Origin: CBDCMJ01 sp965218875
Lineage (GTDB): Bacteria; Chloroflexota; Dehalococcoidia; Lucifugimonadales; UBA3495
Direction of reading: 5' to 3'
Length of the DNA stretch: 64,000 nt
Assembly (NCBI GenBank): GCA_965218875.1
Contig: OZ244707.1
Location: 372,001-436,000, forward strand
Shown one piece after another: positions 9,385-18,601 of the stretch. How positions within the stretch are numbered: position 1 is the first letter of the stretch; each line of letters starts with the position of its first letter. Made by a program: the position numbers and the translations under genes. Under the pieces are notes generated by a model. The model made no database searches. It was given only the letters and a program-made list of their open reading frames with translations, and was not told where the DNA came from.

Positions 9385-10596
9385 CAGGGCTATCGCATGA
9401 GGGAATAGGGGATGATAAGAATAGTAAAGGGCTGCCGAGGATAGGCAGCAGAAGTGCGGCAATTGGGTGGAGGAAGGGATGATGGGGGAAATGGGGAATG
9501 TGTTTGAGGGTCTGAACGACCCACGGAGGGTCAGCGGCCAACAGCACTCGTTGCACGACATACTGGTAATAGCCCTGTGCACTCTGTTGTGCGGTGGGGA
9601 AACATGCACCGACATGGCCTTGTTTGGCCGGGCGAAGCGAGAGTTTCTCGAGGGCTTTCTGAAGCTGGAAAACGGAATTCCCCGCCACGATACCTTCTCC
9701 CGAATATTCCGGCTGCTGGACCCGGAGGCATTCCACGCCTGGTTCCTGGGCTTCATGGAACAGTTCGCCCAAGCTTGCCAGGGAGTGGTGGCCCTGGACG
9801 GAAAGACCCTGCGCCGGTCCTACGACCGGGCGGAAGGGACCTCCCCGTTGCATCTGGTCAGCGCCTGGGCGGCGGAGCAACGGCTGGCGCTGGGCCAACT
9901 GGCCGTGGAGGGCAAATCCAACGAGATCACCGCCGTACCCAAACTCTTGGAACTGCTGTCTTTATCGGGGACGGTGGTCACCGCCGATGCCATGCACTGT
10001 CAACGCCAGGTGGCCCAACTGGTAAGGGAGCAGTCGGCGGATTACGTGCTGGCCCTCAAGGGCAATCAGGGGACCTTGAACGACGAGGTGCGTTTGTTCC
10101 TGGACGACCCAGACACTCCCTTGGCTGAGGCTACCGAGGTGAGCAAGGGGCACGGCCGGGTCGAGACCCGCACCGCCGGCGTCAGCGGCGACGTGGCTTG
10201 GCTGCAGGATATACACCACTGGCCCGGCTTGAAAGCAATAGGCAAGGTAACCGCCAGCCGCCATCTGTACGACCAGACCAGTGTAGAGACCCGTTACTAC
10301 CTGATGAGCCAGGTCTTTAGACCGGAGCGCTTCAATGACATCGTGCGCAGCCATTGGGGCATTGAGAACAGGCTGCATTGGTCTCTGGACGTAGTGTTTA
10401 ACGAAGACCAGGCCAGAAACCGCAAGGGCAACTGCGCCGAAAACCTGGCTTTGCTTCGTAAACTGGCGCTCAACCTGGCTCGCCTGGAACCCAGCAAGGG
10501 GTCAATGCGGGGCAAACTCAAACGGGCTGGCTGGGACAATGCATTCCTGGCTACCATGCTAACTCAATTCGCCAACCTTCCCACGCGATAGCCCTG
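9385..10596 (+). mobile_element. ISAs1-family insertion sequence, complete
   Basis: The element is 1212 bp. The left end reads CAGGGCTATCGCATGAGGGAA. The right end, read inward on the minus strand, is CAGGGCTATCGCGTGGGAA, giving imperfect terminal inverted repeats starting with the CAGGGC typical of this family. It is flanked on both sides by the identical 10-bp sequence GGCATTGGGG (9375-9384 and 10597-10606), a perfect target-site duplication. With an intact transposase gene this indicates a recent and possibly still mobile insertion. Confidence 0.93.
9479..10591 (+). CDS. ISAs1-family DDE transposase
   Basis: An uninterrupted frame of about 370 residues inside the ISAs1 element. Family signatures are the N-terminal FEGLNDPRR and HSLHDILVIALCTLLCGGE, the catalytic core VVALDGKTLRRS (first Asp), VVTADAMHCQ (second Asp), DYVLALKGNQ, and RSHWGIENRLHWSLDVVFNED near the C-terminus (Glu of the triad in GIEN). 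The strong GGAGGAAGG at 9469-9477 is very close to the first ATG at 9479; ATG at 9482 is an equally reasonable start. The stop lies just inside the right inverted repeat. Confidence 0.93.
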   Translation: MMGEMGNVFEGLNDPRRVSGQQHSLHDILVIALCTLLCGGETCTDMALFGRAKREFLEGFLKLENGIPRHDTFSRIFRLLDPEAFHAWFLGFMEQFAQACQGVVALDGKTLRRSYDRAEGTSPLHLVSAWAAEQRLALGQLAVEGKSNEITAVPKLLELLSLSGTVVTADAMHCQRQVAQLVREQSADYVLALKGNQGTLNDEVRLFLDDPDTPLAEATEVSKGHGRVETRTAGVSGDVAWLQDIHHWPGLKAIGKVTASRHLYDQTSVETRYYLMSQVFRPERFNDIVRSHWGIENRLHWSLDVVFNEDQARNRKGNCAENLALLRKLALNLARLEPSKGSMRGKLKRAGWDNAFLATMLTQFANLPTR

Positions 10597-10793
10597 GGCA
10601 TTGGGGTGTGTCCCAAGAATATCCTGACTCAATTTGGAAGCACGCTGTTGCTATGGCCATTCTCGTATCCGGGCGAAAGAATCCAGGTGGAAGTAGCGGC
10701 GCAAAATCCTGGGGGCCACCCTGTTCCGGGGTCCCGGTTGGAACGAGGGGCTGCCTGGGTTAAAATGGGCCAACTCGAACAGGAGGAGAGACC

Positions 10794-11189
10794 ATGGCAA
10801 TCTCATTGGCGGACGCAAACCGGATCGTGGAGGGCGCCATCGCCCTCGCCCAGGAACTCAACATCAAGGTGAGCGTAGCGGTCTGCGATGCGGGCGGGCG
10901 GCTCATCGCCTTCAACCGCATGGACGGGGCCATCTGGGCCGGGGTGTACGGGTCCCAGGGCAAGGCCGTGGCGTCGGCAGCCTTCGGAAGAACCAGCGGG
11001 GTGCTGCAGGAGCGCGCCGACCAGCCTACCCCCCGAGGCATCGCCATAGCCGAGGGAGGCCACATGATCATGGGGCAGGGAGGGGTGCCCATTATCCGGG
11101 ACGGCGAGGTGCAAGGGGCCGTGGGTGTTGGCGGAGGGACCGGCCAAGAGGACGAGGAGTGTGCCCAGGCGGGGGCTGATAAGCTGTAG
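10794..11189 (+). CDS. GlcG/HbpS-like protein (DUF336)
   Basis: A 131-residue single-domain protein of the GlcG/HbpS/PduO-C family. Signatures are the N-terminal LADANRIVEGAIALAQELNIKVSVAVCDAGG, the central GVYGSQGKAVASAAFGRTS, and the glycine-rich VPIIRDGEVQGAVGVGGGTGQEDEECAQAG. Characterised relatives bind haem or cobalamin or accompany glycolate and glycerol metabolism; no such genes are adjacent, so the role is undefined. The start is supported by AGGAGGAG 7 nt upstream. It is preceded by the ISAs1 element and a gap of about 190 bp with a TAAAAT box near 10755. Confidence 0.88.
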   Translation: MAISLADANRIVEGAIALAQELNIKVSVAVCDAGGRLIAFNRMDGAIWAGVYGSQGKAVASAAFGRTSGVLQERADQPTPRGIAIAEGGHMIMGQGGVPIIRDGEVQGAVGVGGGTGQEDEECAQAGADKL

Positions 11190-11334
11190 ACCCGGCTTTG
11201 GCCTGCTGTTGCTGCGGCCTGCCCCGCCGTCGGCAGCGGTCCGCCGGAGACACAATCGGGTCTGACGCGGCGGCCGGTCACCCGTGTCAACCGGCGCCAT
11301 GGAAACGCGATGTTTTAGTGCGGGCGGGGACTAG

Positions 11335-12582
<1,248 letters not shown>

Positions 12583-12855
12583 CGGAGTTACTCCTTGGGG
12601 GGTCGGTGAGTCTGGGTTGCGCTACTGAGGCGGGGTGGGATTGGGCATCTAGGAGACACCATAGCTTGCCTTAAACCCCGGGCTTAGACCAACTCCCCGG
12701 AGCACTTAGGCCCTGGGAATCCCCGTCAAGGTATTATAGGTCCCATATAACCCGAACGAAACGGCAGAGTTGGTAGAGGGGGAGACTATCGGCGAGGCAC
12801 GTCCCCCATGGGCACCCCGTCGCCGTAGTGGTCTCCCCGCCTGAACATCAGAAGG

Positions 12856-13635
12856 CTATGGGGAGAATCGCTGGACGATGGTCTCCGCGTGGTCACATAT
12901 CTCCGTTGAGGAACTCTTCCGCCACTCAGCTAGCAACTCGCGGTAGGTGCAGGCGACGAACCGTACTTCGTCCCCTGCCACATCCCTTGCAAACGCTTTG
13001 ATCTCCTCTCGGTGCTTGGCCTTCGCTTGTTCATCGACCCTAGCGCTGGTCCTAGGCCAAGACTCCGGCTCCGCATAGAGGTAGAAGAGGACGGGTGACA
13101 GCCCTTCATAGCTTTTACGAGCGCCGACACTGGTCCTTATGGCCAGAGCGTGTTTCACCAGTTGTGTCGCGTCGAGGCTGACATGAATTGCGTTGTCTCC
13201 CTCGAGTTCATGGAGTTTGTCCCTGACGCTTTGGTAGCCGTTCATCCTGTCTCCCCAAATGGGCCGCCAAAACGCATCCGAAAAAGCGTCGATTCTCTTT
13301 TTCCGAAATGGCTCGAATCTCTTGGACTCGACGCAGATGAGAGTTGAAGGGGTGGTTATAATAACATCTAACCAGGGATGTTTCCCTCCTCTCCAGGGGA
13401 AGCGAAGCTCCTTCTCCAAAGCCAAGGAGCATGCCGGCCAGGTCTCATCCCTGCATCCCGGAAGAGGAGGCAAATCCCAAACCCGGTCAAGGAAGAACCC
13501 GAAGGCATTGGCCGCGAGGGCAGCAGAGGACTCTGGGCTGTCGAACTTTCCCGCGGCTATTTCGTTGCCCGGGGCGGAGTCGTATATATGCGCGATTCGG
13601 GATCCCGGAACGCCGGGCAGGAATCGCTCAACCAT
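12856..13635 (-). CDS. PD-(D/E)XK nuclease-like protein
   Basis: A 259-residue protein without a close match that I can name. The segment HPWLDVIITTPSTLICVESKRFEPF (about residues 84-108) has the Asp...Glu-X-Lys arrangement of PD-(D/E)XK nucleases, preceded by a Glu-containing helix (ALEKELRFPWRGG). The remainder is mixed alpha/beta with Trp- and Tyr-rich segments (GLSPVLFYLYAEPESWP). This architecture is reminiscent of small type II restriction-like proteins of the PGN_0703 group. No methyltransferase lies beside it, so a stand-alone nuclease or remnant of a defence locus is possible. The start is taken as the longest ATG. Confidence 0.6.
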   Translation of the reverse strand: MVERFLPGVPGSRIAHIYDSAPGNEIAAGKFDSPESSAALAANAFGFFLDRVWDLPPLPGCRDETWPACSLALEKELRFPWRGGKHPWLDVIITTPSTLICVESKRFEPFRKKRIDAFSDAFWRPIWGDRMNGYQSVRDKLHELEGDNAIHVSLDATQLVKHALAIRTSVGARKSYEGLSPVLFYLYAEPESWPRTSARVDEQAKAKHREEIKAFARDVAGDEVRFVACTYRELLAEWRKSSSTEICDHAETIVQRFSP

Positions 13636-13693
13636 CGATATCCCCTAGGCCTCTCGCATGTTCAGATAATCTATTCCAGATTTCCCGCCCACC

Positions 13694-14941
13694 CTAAACC
13701 GCCCCCTGGCTCCGGAGTTGGTCCAGTTCCTCCGGGGACAGGCCGCCCATGCCGCAGAGGACTTCCCGGTTGTGCTGGCCCGGCGCCGGCGGAGAAGCCG
13801 CGGGCAGGTCTACGCATCCCGTCAGATGGATGGGGGTCCTCACCGATCGGAACGACCCGCCCAGCGTGTCCCCGGCGTCGACGATCATGTTCCTGGCCTC
13901 CAACTGGGGGCACCGGTCCAGGTCGGCCTGGTCCTGCACCACTCCCATGGAGAAGCCGATCCCGGTCAGCTTCCAGGCCACCTCCCACTTGGAGAGTTGC
14001 CGGGACCAACCCTCAATGGCCGGTATGAACCGGTCGAAATAGAAATCGCCGGCTATGCCCCGGCCGAGGAACCGCGGGTCCTGGACCAACTCTTCCCGCC
14101 CGATCAGCCGCCAAAGATTGGCCCACTTCTCCTCCGCGTCGGTCCCCACGCCCGCCCCGGCCAGCACCACGTGACCGTCCCTGGCCTCCAGGGTTAGCTG
14201 GGCGCTGATCATGTTTTCCCGGGCCCGGCCGGTGGTCTGACCCGTAGCCTGGTAGTGGGGCATGCTGCTGGTGGTGTGGGCGGCCATGCAGTCGTACATG
14301 GCCATGTCCACGTGCTGGCCCAGGCCGGTCTTGCGCCGGGTCTCCAGCGCCAACACCACTCCCAGGGCAGCCCAAACCCCCGGCACCGAGTCGCCGATGT
14401 TGTCCCCCACCATCTGGGGAGGCCCGCCGGGAGCCCCGGTCACCTCCATCCACCCGCCCATGCCCTGGACGCACGGATTGTTGGCCGGCCAATCGGAATA
14501 GGGACCCCGCCGGTCCTCGCTGTCACCGTAGCCGGTGATGCTGGTGTAGACCAGCCCGGGATTGGCCTGCCGCAGCACCTCGTAGCCCAGGTCAAGACGA
14601 CGCAGCGCCCCCGGTCCCCAGTTGTCCAGCAGAACGTCGGACGTTCGCACCAAGTCCAGCAGCGCTTGGCGGCAACGGGAATTCCGCAGGTCCAGGGTGA
14701 TGCTCTTCTTGTTGCGGTTGATGCCCAGGAACCGGGCGCTGACCCGTTGCCCGTCCGGTCCCGGGATGAAAGGGCCGTTGCTTCGCGCCCGCTCGCCGGT
14801 CCCGGGCCGCTCGATCTTGATGACCTCGGCGCCCATATCCGCCAAGACCACGGAGCAGTAGGGCCCCGCCACTATGTGAGTGACGTCCAACACCCGGACT
14901 CCTTCCAAGGGCAAGGGGAGTTTTTGAGCCGGCTCAACCAT
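13694..14941 (-). CDS. Family III CoA transferase (CaiB/BaiF type)
   Basis: A 415-residue protein with the full CaiB/BaiF fold. Signatures are LEGVRVLDVTHIVAGPYCSVVLADMGAEVIKIERPGTGE at the N-terminus, NRNKKSITLDLR, DVLLDNWGPGALRRLDLGY, and the catalytic Asp context QMVGDNIGDSVPG. It moves CoA between carboxylic acids; the substrate cannot be read from sequence. It lies 9 bp downstream of the hexapeptide-repeat gene on the minus strand and is very likely cotranscribed with it. SAR202-type Chloroflexota carry many such enzymes, so this may be one of a paralogous set. Confidence 0.92.
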   Translation of the reverse strand: MVEPAQKLPLPLEGVRVLDVTHIVAGPYCSVVLADMGAEVIKIERPGTGERARSNGPFIPGPDGQRVSARFLGINRNKKSITLDLRNSRCRQALLDLVRTSDVLLDNWGPGALRRLDLGYEVLRQANPGLVYTSITGYGDSEDRRGPYSDWPANNPCVQGMGGWMEVTGAPGGPPQMVGDNIGDSVPGVWAALGVVLALETRRKTGLGQHVDMAMYDCMAAHTTSSMPHYQATGQTTGRARENMISAQLTLEARDGHVVLAGAGVGTDAEEKWANLWRLIGREELVQDPRFLGRGIAGDFYFDRFIPAIEGWSRQLSKWEVAWKLTGIGFSMGVVQDQADLDRCPQLEARNMIVDAGDTLGGSFRSVRTPIHLTGCVDLPAASPPAPGQHNREVLCGMGGLSPEELDQLRSQGAV

Positions 14942-14950
14942 GGCCGGGGC

Positions 14951-15481
14951 CTAGTCGGGCCCCGCGGGAATTTGCAAACCGAGACCGGCGTCGATGAAGC
15001 GGCGGGCGTTGCGCACGTACCCCGAGGTGGGGTCTTCCAGGCGTTTGGCCTGCTGCTCGCTGAGGGGCCGGGCCTCGGCAGGGAGGCCAACCACCAGGGA
15101 GCGGTCCGGAATCCTGGCCCCGGCGCGGACCACCGCCCCTGCTCCGACCAGGCAGTAGTCACCGACCTCGGCATCCTCCAGCAGCACGGCGTTGACTCCA
15201 ATCAGGACGTTGCTCCCCACCCGTCCCCCGTGAATTACGGCGCCGTGGGTCATCAGCACGTTGTCCCCCAACTGGAGGAAATCGTCGGTATGGAGCACGC
15301 AATTGTCCTGGATGGAGCAATTCTTGCCCACGATTATCTTGCCATAGTCCCCTCGAATCACCGCGCCGGGCCACACGCTGCTGCCCTCCCCTATCTCCAC
15401 GTCACCCACCACATACGCCGCTTCGCTGATGAAGGCGGATGGATGAATCTTGGGGCCTTTGCCGTCAATGCTGCGTATCAC
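14951..15481 (-). CDS. Gamma-carbonic-anhydrase-like hexapeptide-repeat protein
   Basis: A left-handed beta-helix protein of 176 residues with repeating hexapeptides (VGDVEIGEGSSVWPGAVIRGDYGKIIVGKNC...). The three metal-binding His positions of the gamma-CA family are in place: VLHTDD, then MTHGAVIHG. It is like the PaaY/YrdA group, whose members are carbonic anhydrases or thioesterase-like accessory proteins. The operon with a CoA transferase makes a role in acyl-CoA metabolism attractive, as for PaaY, but this is inference. Confidence 0.9.
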   Translation of the reverse strand: MIRSIDGKGPKIHPSAFISEAAYVVGDVEIGEGSSVWPGAVIRGDYGKIIVGKNCSIQDNCVLHTDDFLQLGDNVLMTHGAVIHGGRVGSNVLIGVNAVLLEDAEVGDYCLVGAGAVVRAGARIPDRSLVVGLPAEARPLSEQQAKRLEDPTSGYVRNARRFIDAGLGLQIPAGPD

Positions 15482-15590
15482 GCGAACCTCCGCCCGCCGC
15501 TATGAGATGGCGCCGGGTTTTCGCCTTACAGAATACACGGAGGGGGAACAGGGCGCCAGTGGCTTATGCGGCCGGTAAGTGTTCAGAGGA

Positions 15591-15670
15591 GAGAACCGAC
15601 TGTCCGCGTGCGGGAAGAGCAGGGTTTTTTATTTCAGTGCCATTGTGAGCCATTCTGGTACATGGGCCTA
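15591..15670. repeat. 203-bp dispersed repeat, copy 1, left part
   Basis: This is the left 80 bp of a repeat whose second copy is uninterrupted at 60271-60350. It begins GAGAACCGACTGTCCGCGTG and includes AGGGTTTTTTATTTCAG. An IS630 element splits it at the TA dinucleotide of CATGGGCCTA; the right part resumes at 16878. On the minus strand it carries a 29-codon frame (15653-15564, MAHNGTEIKNPALPARGQ...) whose codons differ between copies mainly at amino-acid-changing positions, so coding is doubtful. Confidence 0.85.
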
Positions 15671-16875
15671 GTACCGCGTCAGTCTAAAACCGATGGATAG
15701 ATATGCTGGAGCTTGTGCCGGGCGTCGGTGGTAGTGAACCGCCACTCGATAGTTGCCCCAGCTTGATTTCGTTCGGTCTCCAATGCGGCGATCTCGCGTT
15801 TTAAGGACACCCCATCTTCAATCCGGCGATTCAAACATTGGTTGCTGAAGACGCTGAACTCAATCTCTGCCATGTTGAGCCAGCTTCCATGCTTGGGAGT
15901 ATAATGAAACTCCAGCCGTTGGATCACCCGTCTGGCCTCTTTCGGCTCGAAGGCCTCGTACAGGGAGGCGGGTCTATGAGTGTTCAGGTTATCGAGCACC
16001 ACCCGGACTTTCTCTGCCTCAGGGTAGGCGGCATCCGACAACCAGCGCATCTGATGGGCGAAGTCTTCCATGGTCCGACGCCCGGTCACTGCCACGTGCC
16101 TCCAGCCCGCCAGGGGCTCGCAAGTCATGAACAAGTTCCGGGTCCCGTTGCGCTGGTACTCATAATCAAATCGCTCCTCCCGTCCCGCCCTGGCCGGGAT
16201 GGGAGCCCGCTTCTCGGCCACCAACTGCTTGGAGGTCTCGTCGAAACAGACTACGGGCCGCTTGGGGTCATAGGGTTCGGCGTAGAGGTCCAGCACGTCC
16301 TCCATGCAGGCTACGAACTCGGCGCTCACCTTGGGGATGCACCACTCCTTCTTCCGCCACGGCTTGAGTTCGTTTTTTTCAGCACCTGTCTGACCGTCTC
16401 CCTGGAGATAGATTCGGTCAATTCCAGCTTCACTGCCTCGTCGGCGAGCAATCGCAGCGTCCATCTGGTGTGCCCTTCCGGGGCCGCGCTGCAGGCCACG
16501 GCCACCAAGTGGGCTTCTTGCCTTCCATCAAGTTTGCGCCGTTGCCCCGGGCGCGGCAGGTCATCTAGGGCGCGCTCCAACCCGCCTTCTACGAAGCGCT
16601 GCCGCACCCGGCCGACCGTGGCGGGGCCTACCAGCAGAGCTTTCGCCACCTGCTGGTCGGTAAGACCTTCATCGGCTTTACACAAAATCAGGGACCGTTT
16701 CACTTTACGTCCCGAGGATTTGCCGCGTCGGGTAATACCCAACAAATGTTCCCGCTCAGCTTCGGTCAAGTTCACTCGATATAGCTTGGCCGGCATTCCC
16801 TACACCTCTCCACAACCAAAGAATGCCTCCATTATACCAATTCTTATATTCGTCAAAAACAGCCGGGCGCGGTAC
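15671..16875 (-). mobile_element. IS630-family element with TA target duplication
   Basis: The element is 1205 bp. The left end reads GTACCGCGTCAGTCTAAAAC and the right end, read inward, GTACCGCGCCCGGCTGTTTT. These are imperfect inverted repeats with an identical 8-bp tip. It is flanked by TA on both sides (15669-15670 and 16876-16877), the target preference of IS630/Tc1-mariner elements. Removing it restores the dispersed repeat seen intact near 60.3 kb, an internal proof of both borders. Confidence 0.9.
15679..16796 (-). CDS. IS630 transposase in two frames joined at A7
   Basis: An upstream frame (16796-16326, 156 residues) supplies the HTH and linker domains (LTDQQVAKALLVGPATVGRVRQRF). 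An overlapping second frame (to 15679) supplies the catalytic domain: VVCFDETSKQL (first Asp), VRVVLDNLNTHRPASLYE (second Asp) and PKHGSWLNMAEIEFSVFSNQCL (Glu). The frames meet at seven consecutive A on the minus strand (T7 at 16373-16379), where a -1 shift passes from LKK to KNELKPW. This could be programmed slippage, which produces active transposase in several IS groups, or an inactivating indel. Everything else about the gene is intact. Confidence 0.85.
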
Positions 16876-16877
16876 TA

Positions 16878-17000
16878 GGCGGCGGTTGATAGATATGGTA
16901 AGGCGCTAGTAGCTGCCCATTAACAGCGTAGGGAGTGGGCACCGGAGGAGGCAAGGGGGAAGTGTCGCAAGTCGAGGAGGAACCAACTCTGAACAGTTAC
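16878..17000. repeat. 203-bp dispersed repeat, copy 1, right part
   Basis: The right 123 bp of the repeat correspond to 60351-60473 with about 12 mismatches. It includes a small hairpin (GCTG-loop-CAGC, 16911-16926) and the well-conserved end GAGGAGGAACCAACTCTGAAC. No gene is seen in it. Confidence 0.85.
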
Positions 17001-17060
17001 ATGCGGCCCGCCCCGGACCCATCAAGCCGTCCCGGGGCCGGAGCCGGGAAGCGCGCCGCG

Positions 17061-17648
17061 TTAAAGGCCAAACAAGCCAGTCAGCCAGTCCACGCTGTAG
17101 GCGCAGGCGTAGGCGAAGACCAGGAACTTCCCCAGCTTGCCGAACCACACCACGATGAAGAAGCGCCAAACCGGGTAGCGCAGGGCTCCCGCGGCTATTC
17201 CCACCACGTCGAACAGGGGGTTGGGGATTAACGCCACCAGGAGGAGAACGAGCCAGCCGCCGCGGCGCATCCACCCCTCCATGCGGATGTAGAGCCAGTT
17301 CTGGGCCAGCACCCCTCGGCCGCTGTACCCCAGGAAGTAGCCGGTCAACTCGCCCACGGCCCCCGCCGACCCGGCAACGAGGGCCACGTAGAGGGGGTTG
17401 AGAAAAGCGCCGGCGGCGCAGGCCGTGGCTAGGCTGGGCACCGGTAAGACCAGACCGCCGCTGGCCACCAGGACGGTCAGGCCCAGCCCAGCGTAGCCGA
17501 CCTTCTCGAACTCGATTTTGTCCCCCACCAGGAAGGCAAGGCCGATAATGATGAGGACGGCTACGAATGCGCCAAGCCGCAGCAGGTTTTCGGGGCTGCG
17601 CCACCAGGGCCGCGTGACCAGCACGGTCACACGGCTGATGAGCTTCAT
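17061..17648 (-). CDS. VTT/DedA-like (SNARE-associated) membrane protein
   Basis: A 195-residue polytopic membrane protein starting MKLISRVTVLVTRPWW. Hydrophobic helices lie at about residues 22-42, 48-70, 78-100, 135-155 and 160-185. The VTT signatures are AGAFLNPLYVALVAGSAGAVGELTGYFLGYSGRG and the conserved PNPLFDVVGIAAGALRYPVWRFFIVVWFGK. Family members act in membrane lipid flipping or homeostasis. ATG at 17648 overlaps the TGA of the upstream hydrolase gene (ATGA), so translation is coupled. A longer frame reaching 17912 is the hydrolase gene read in another frame. Confidence 0.9.
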   Translation of the reverse strand: MKLISRVTVLVTRPWWRSPENLLRLGAFVAVLIIIGLAFLVGDKIEFEKVGYAGLGLTVLVASGGLVLPVPSLATACAAGAFLNPLYVALVAGSAGAVGELTGYFLGYSGRGVLAQNWLYIRMEGWMRRGGWLVLLLVALIPNPLFDVVGIAAGALRYPVWRFFIVVWFGKLGKFLVFAYACAYSVDWLTGLFGL

Positions 17649-18595
17649 CCTTGGGAGTCCCCGGGGTCGCGGGAGCCCCCAAGGCTGCGGCGGTCCCCAA
17701 GGCCGCGGCGGTCCCCAAGGCCGCGGGAGTCCCCGGGGTCGCGGGCCGGGCCGTCTCTGAGGAACTCGGAGACCAGCCGGTTGAACTCGCCGTCTTTCTC
17801 CATTTGGGGCCAATGCCCACATCGGGGGATGACGCACACCTCGCTGTGGGGCAACTCCCTTCGCATGGTCTCCGCTTGACACGACGGAACAACCGGGTCT
17901 TCCCGTCCCCAAACGGTGAGCAGCGGCACGGGGGAATCTTTCAGCCGCTCGACCATGCGGCGCTGCGGCGTCCGGCCCAGGCAGCCGATGCTAGACCGCA
18001 CCGACCGCAGCAAAGCCCGGCCAGACCCGGGCAGTCCGCGCACCCGGCGCATCTCGGCCAGCAGTTCGTCGGCCAAGGGCGGCGGTTCATAAAACACCCG
18101 CGTGCTCAGGCCCACGTGGTAGTGAAGCCAGGGAAGGTAGACGAGCTCTCCCACCACAGGCAGGGCAACCAGCCGGATGAACCATGACACCTGCCTGCTC
18201 AGCCAGCCGGAAGCCACCATCACCAACCGTTCCACCTTGTCCGGATGCTCCAGGGTCATGAGCGCGGAAATCAGGCCTCCCGCGGAGCTGCCCACCAGGG
18301 ACACCCGTTCGATGCTCAACTCGGTCACGAAATGGTGCAGCAACTCGGCCGCGCTATGGGGGTCGTAGCTGCGATCGCGGGGCCGGTCCGAGTCCCCGTG
18401 ACCGGGCAAGTCCAACGCGAGCACGGTGAACCCGGCGTCGGCCAAGGGGGCGATGTTGCTGGTCCAAGTCGCGAGGGAGGAGCCGAGCCCGTGCACCAGC
18501 AACACCACCGGCCCCTGTCCCGCCTGAACGTAATAGACGTTCAAGCCGTCAACGGCCAAATTCCTAGGTTCCGCCCGTTGCACCAACGCGGACAC
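17645..18595 (-). CDS. Alpha/beta-fold hydrolase with repeat-encoded tail
   Basis: A 316-residue alpha/beta hydrolase. The oxyanion-hole motif is LLVHGLGSS, the nucleophile is the Ser of LVGSSAGG (about residue 107), the acid is the Asp of WGREDPVVP and the base is the His of RCGHWPQM. These residues are all present; the substrate is unknown. The last 35 or so residues (RDPGDSRGLGDRR...) are a low-complexity tail encoded by five 18-bp tandem repeats immediately before the coupled downstream gene. It follows clpC on the same strand after only 6 bp, so it may be cotranscribed with the heat-shock operon. Confidence 0.9.
   Translation of the reverse strand: MSALVQRAEPRNLAVDGLNVYYVQAGQGPVVLLVHGLGSSLATWTSNIAPLADAGFTVLALDLPGHGDSDRPRDRSYDPHSAAELLHHFVTELSIERVSLVGSSAGGLISALMTLEHPDKVERLVMVASGWLSRQVSWFIRLVALPVVGELVYLPWLHYHVGLSTRVFYEPPPLADELLAEMRRVRGLPGSGRALLRSVRSSIGCLGRTPQRRMVERLKDSPVPLLTVWGREDPVVPSCQAETMRRELPHSEVCVIPRCGHWPQMEKDGEFNRLVSEFLRDGPARDPGDSRGLGDRRGLGDRRSLGGSRDPGDSQG
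17653..17742. repeat. Five 18-bp tandem repeats
   Basis: Units run 17653-17670, 17671-17688, 17689-17706, 17707-17724 and 17725-17742, of the form GGCGGTCCCCAAGGCCGC or GGGAGTCCCCGGGGTCGC. The third and fourth are identical. They encode six-residue units at the C-terminus of the hydrolase and may vary in number between strains. Confidence 0.9.
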
Positions 18596-18601
18596 CGGCG
18601 C

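Noticed and set aside
12583..12855. T-box upstream of hisS
   Set aside because: No T-box core sequence or matching terminator/antiterminator pair was seen.
15564..15653. 29-codon frame in the dispersed repeat (MAHNGTEIKN...)
   Set aside because: In copy 2 the same frame differs mostly by amino-acid-changing substitutions and has a different end, so a small protein is unlikely.
17649..17912. Longer N-terminus for the VTT protein
   Set aside because: The extra 88 residues are the hydrolase gene and its 18-bp repeats read in another frame; ATG 17648 overlaps the hydrolase stop as a coupled start.
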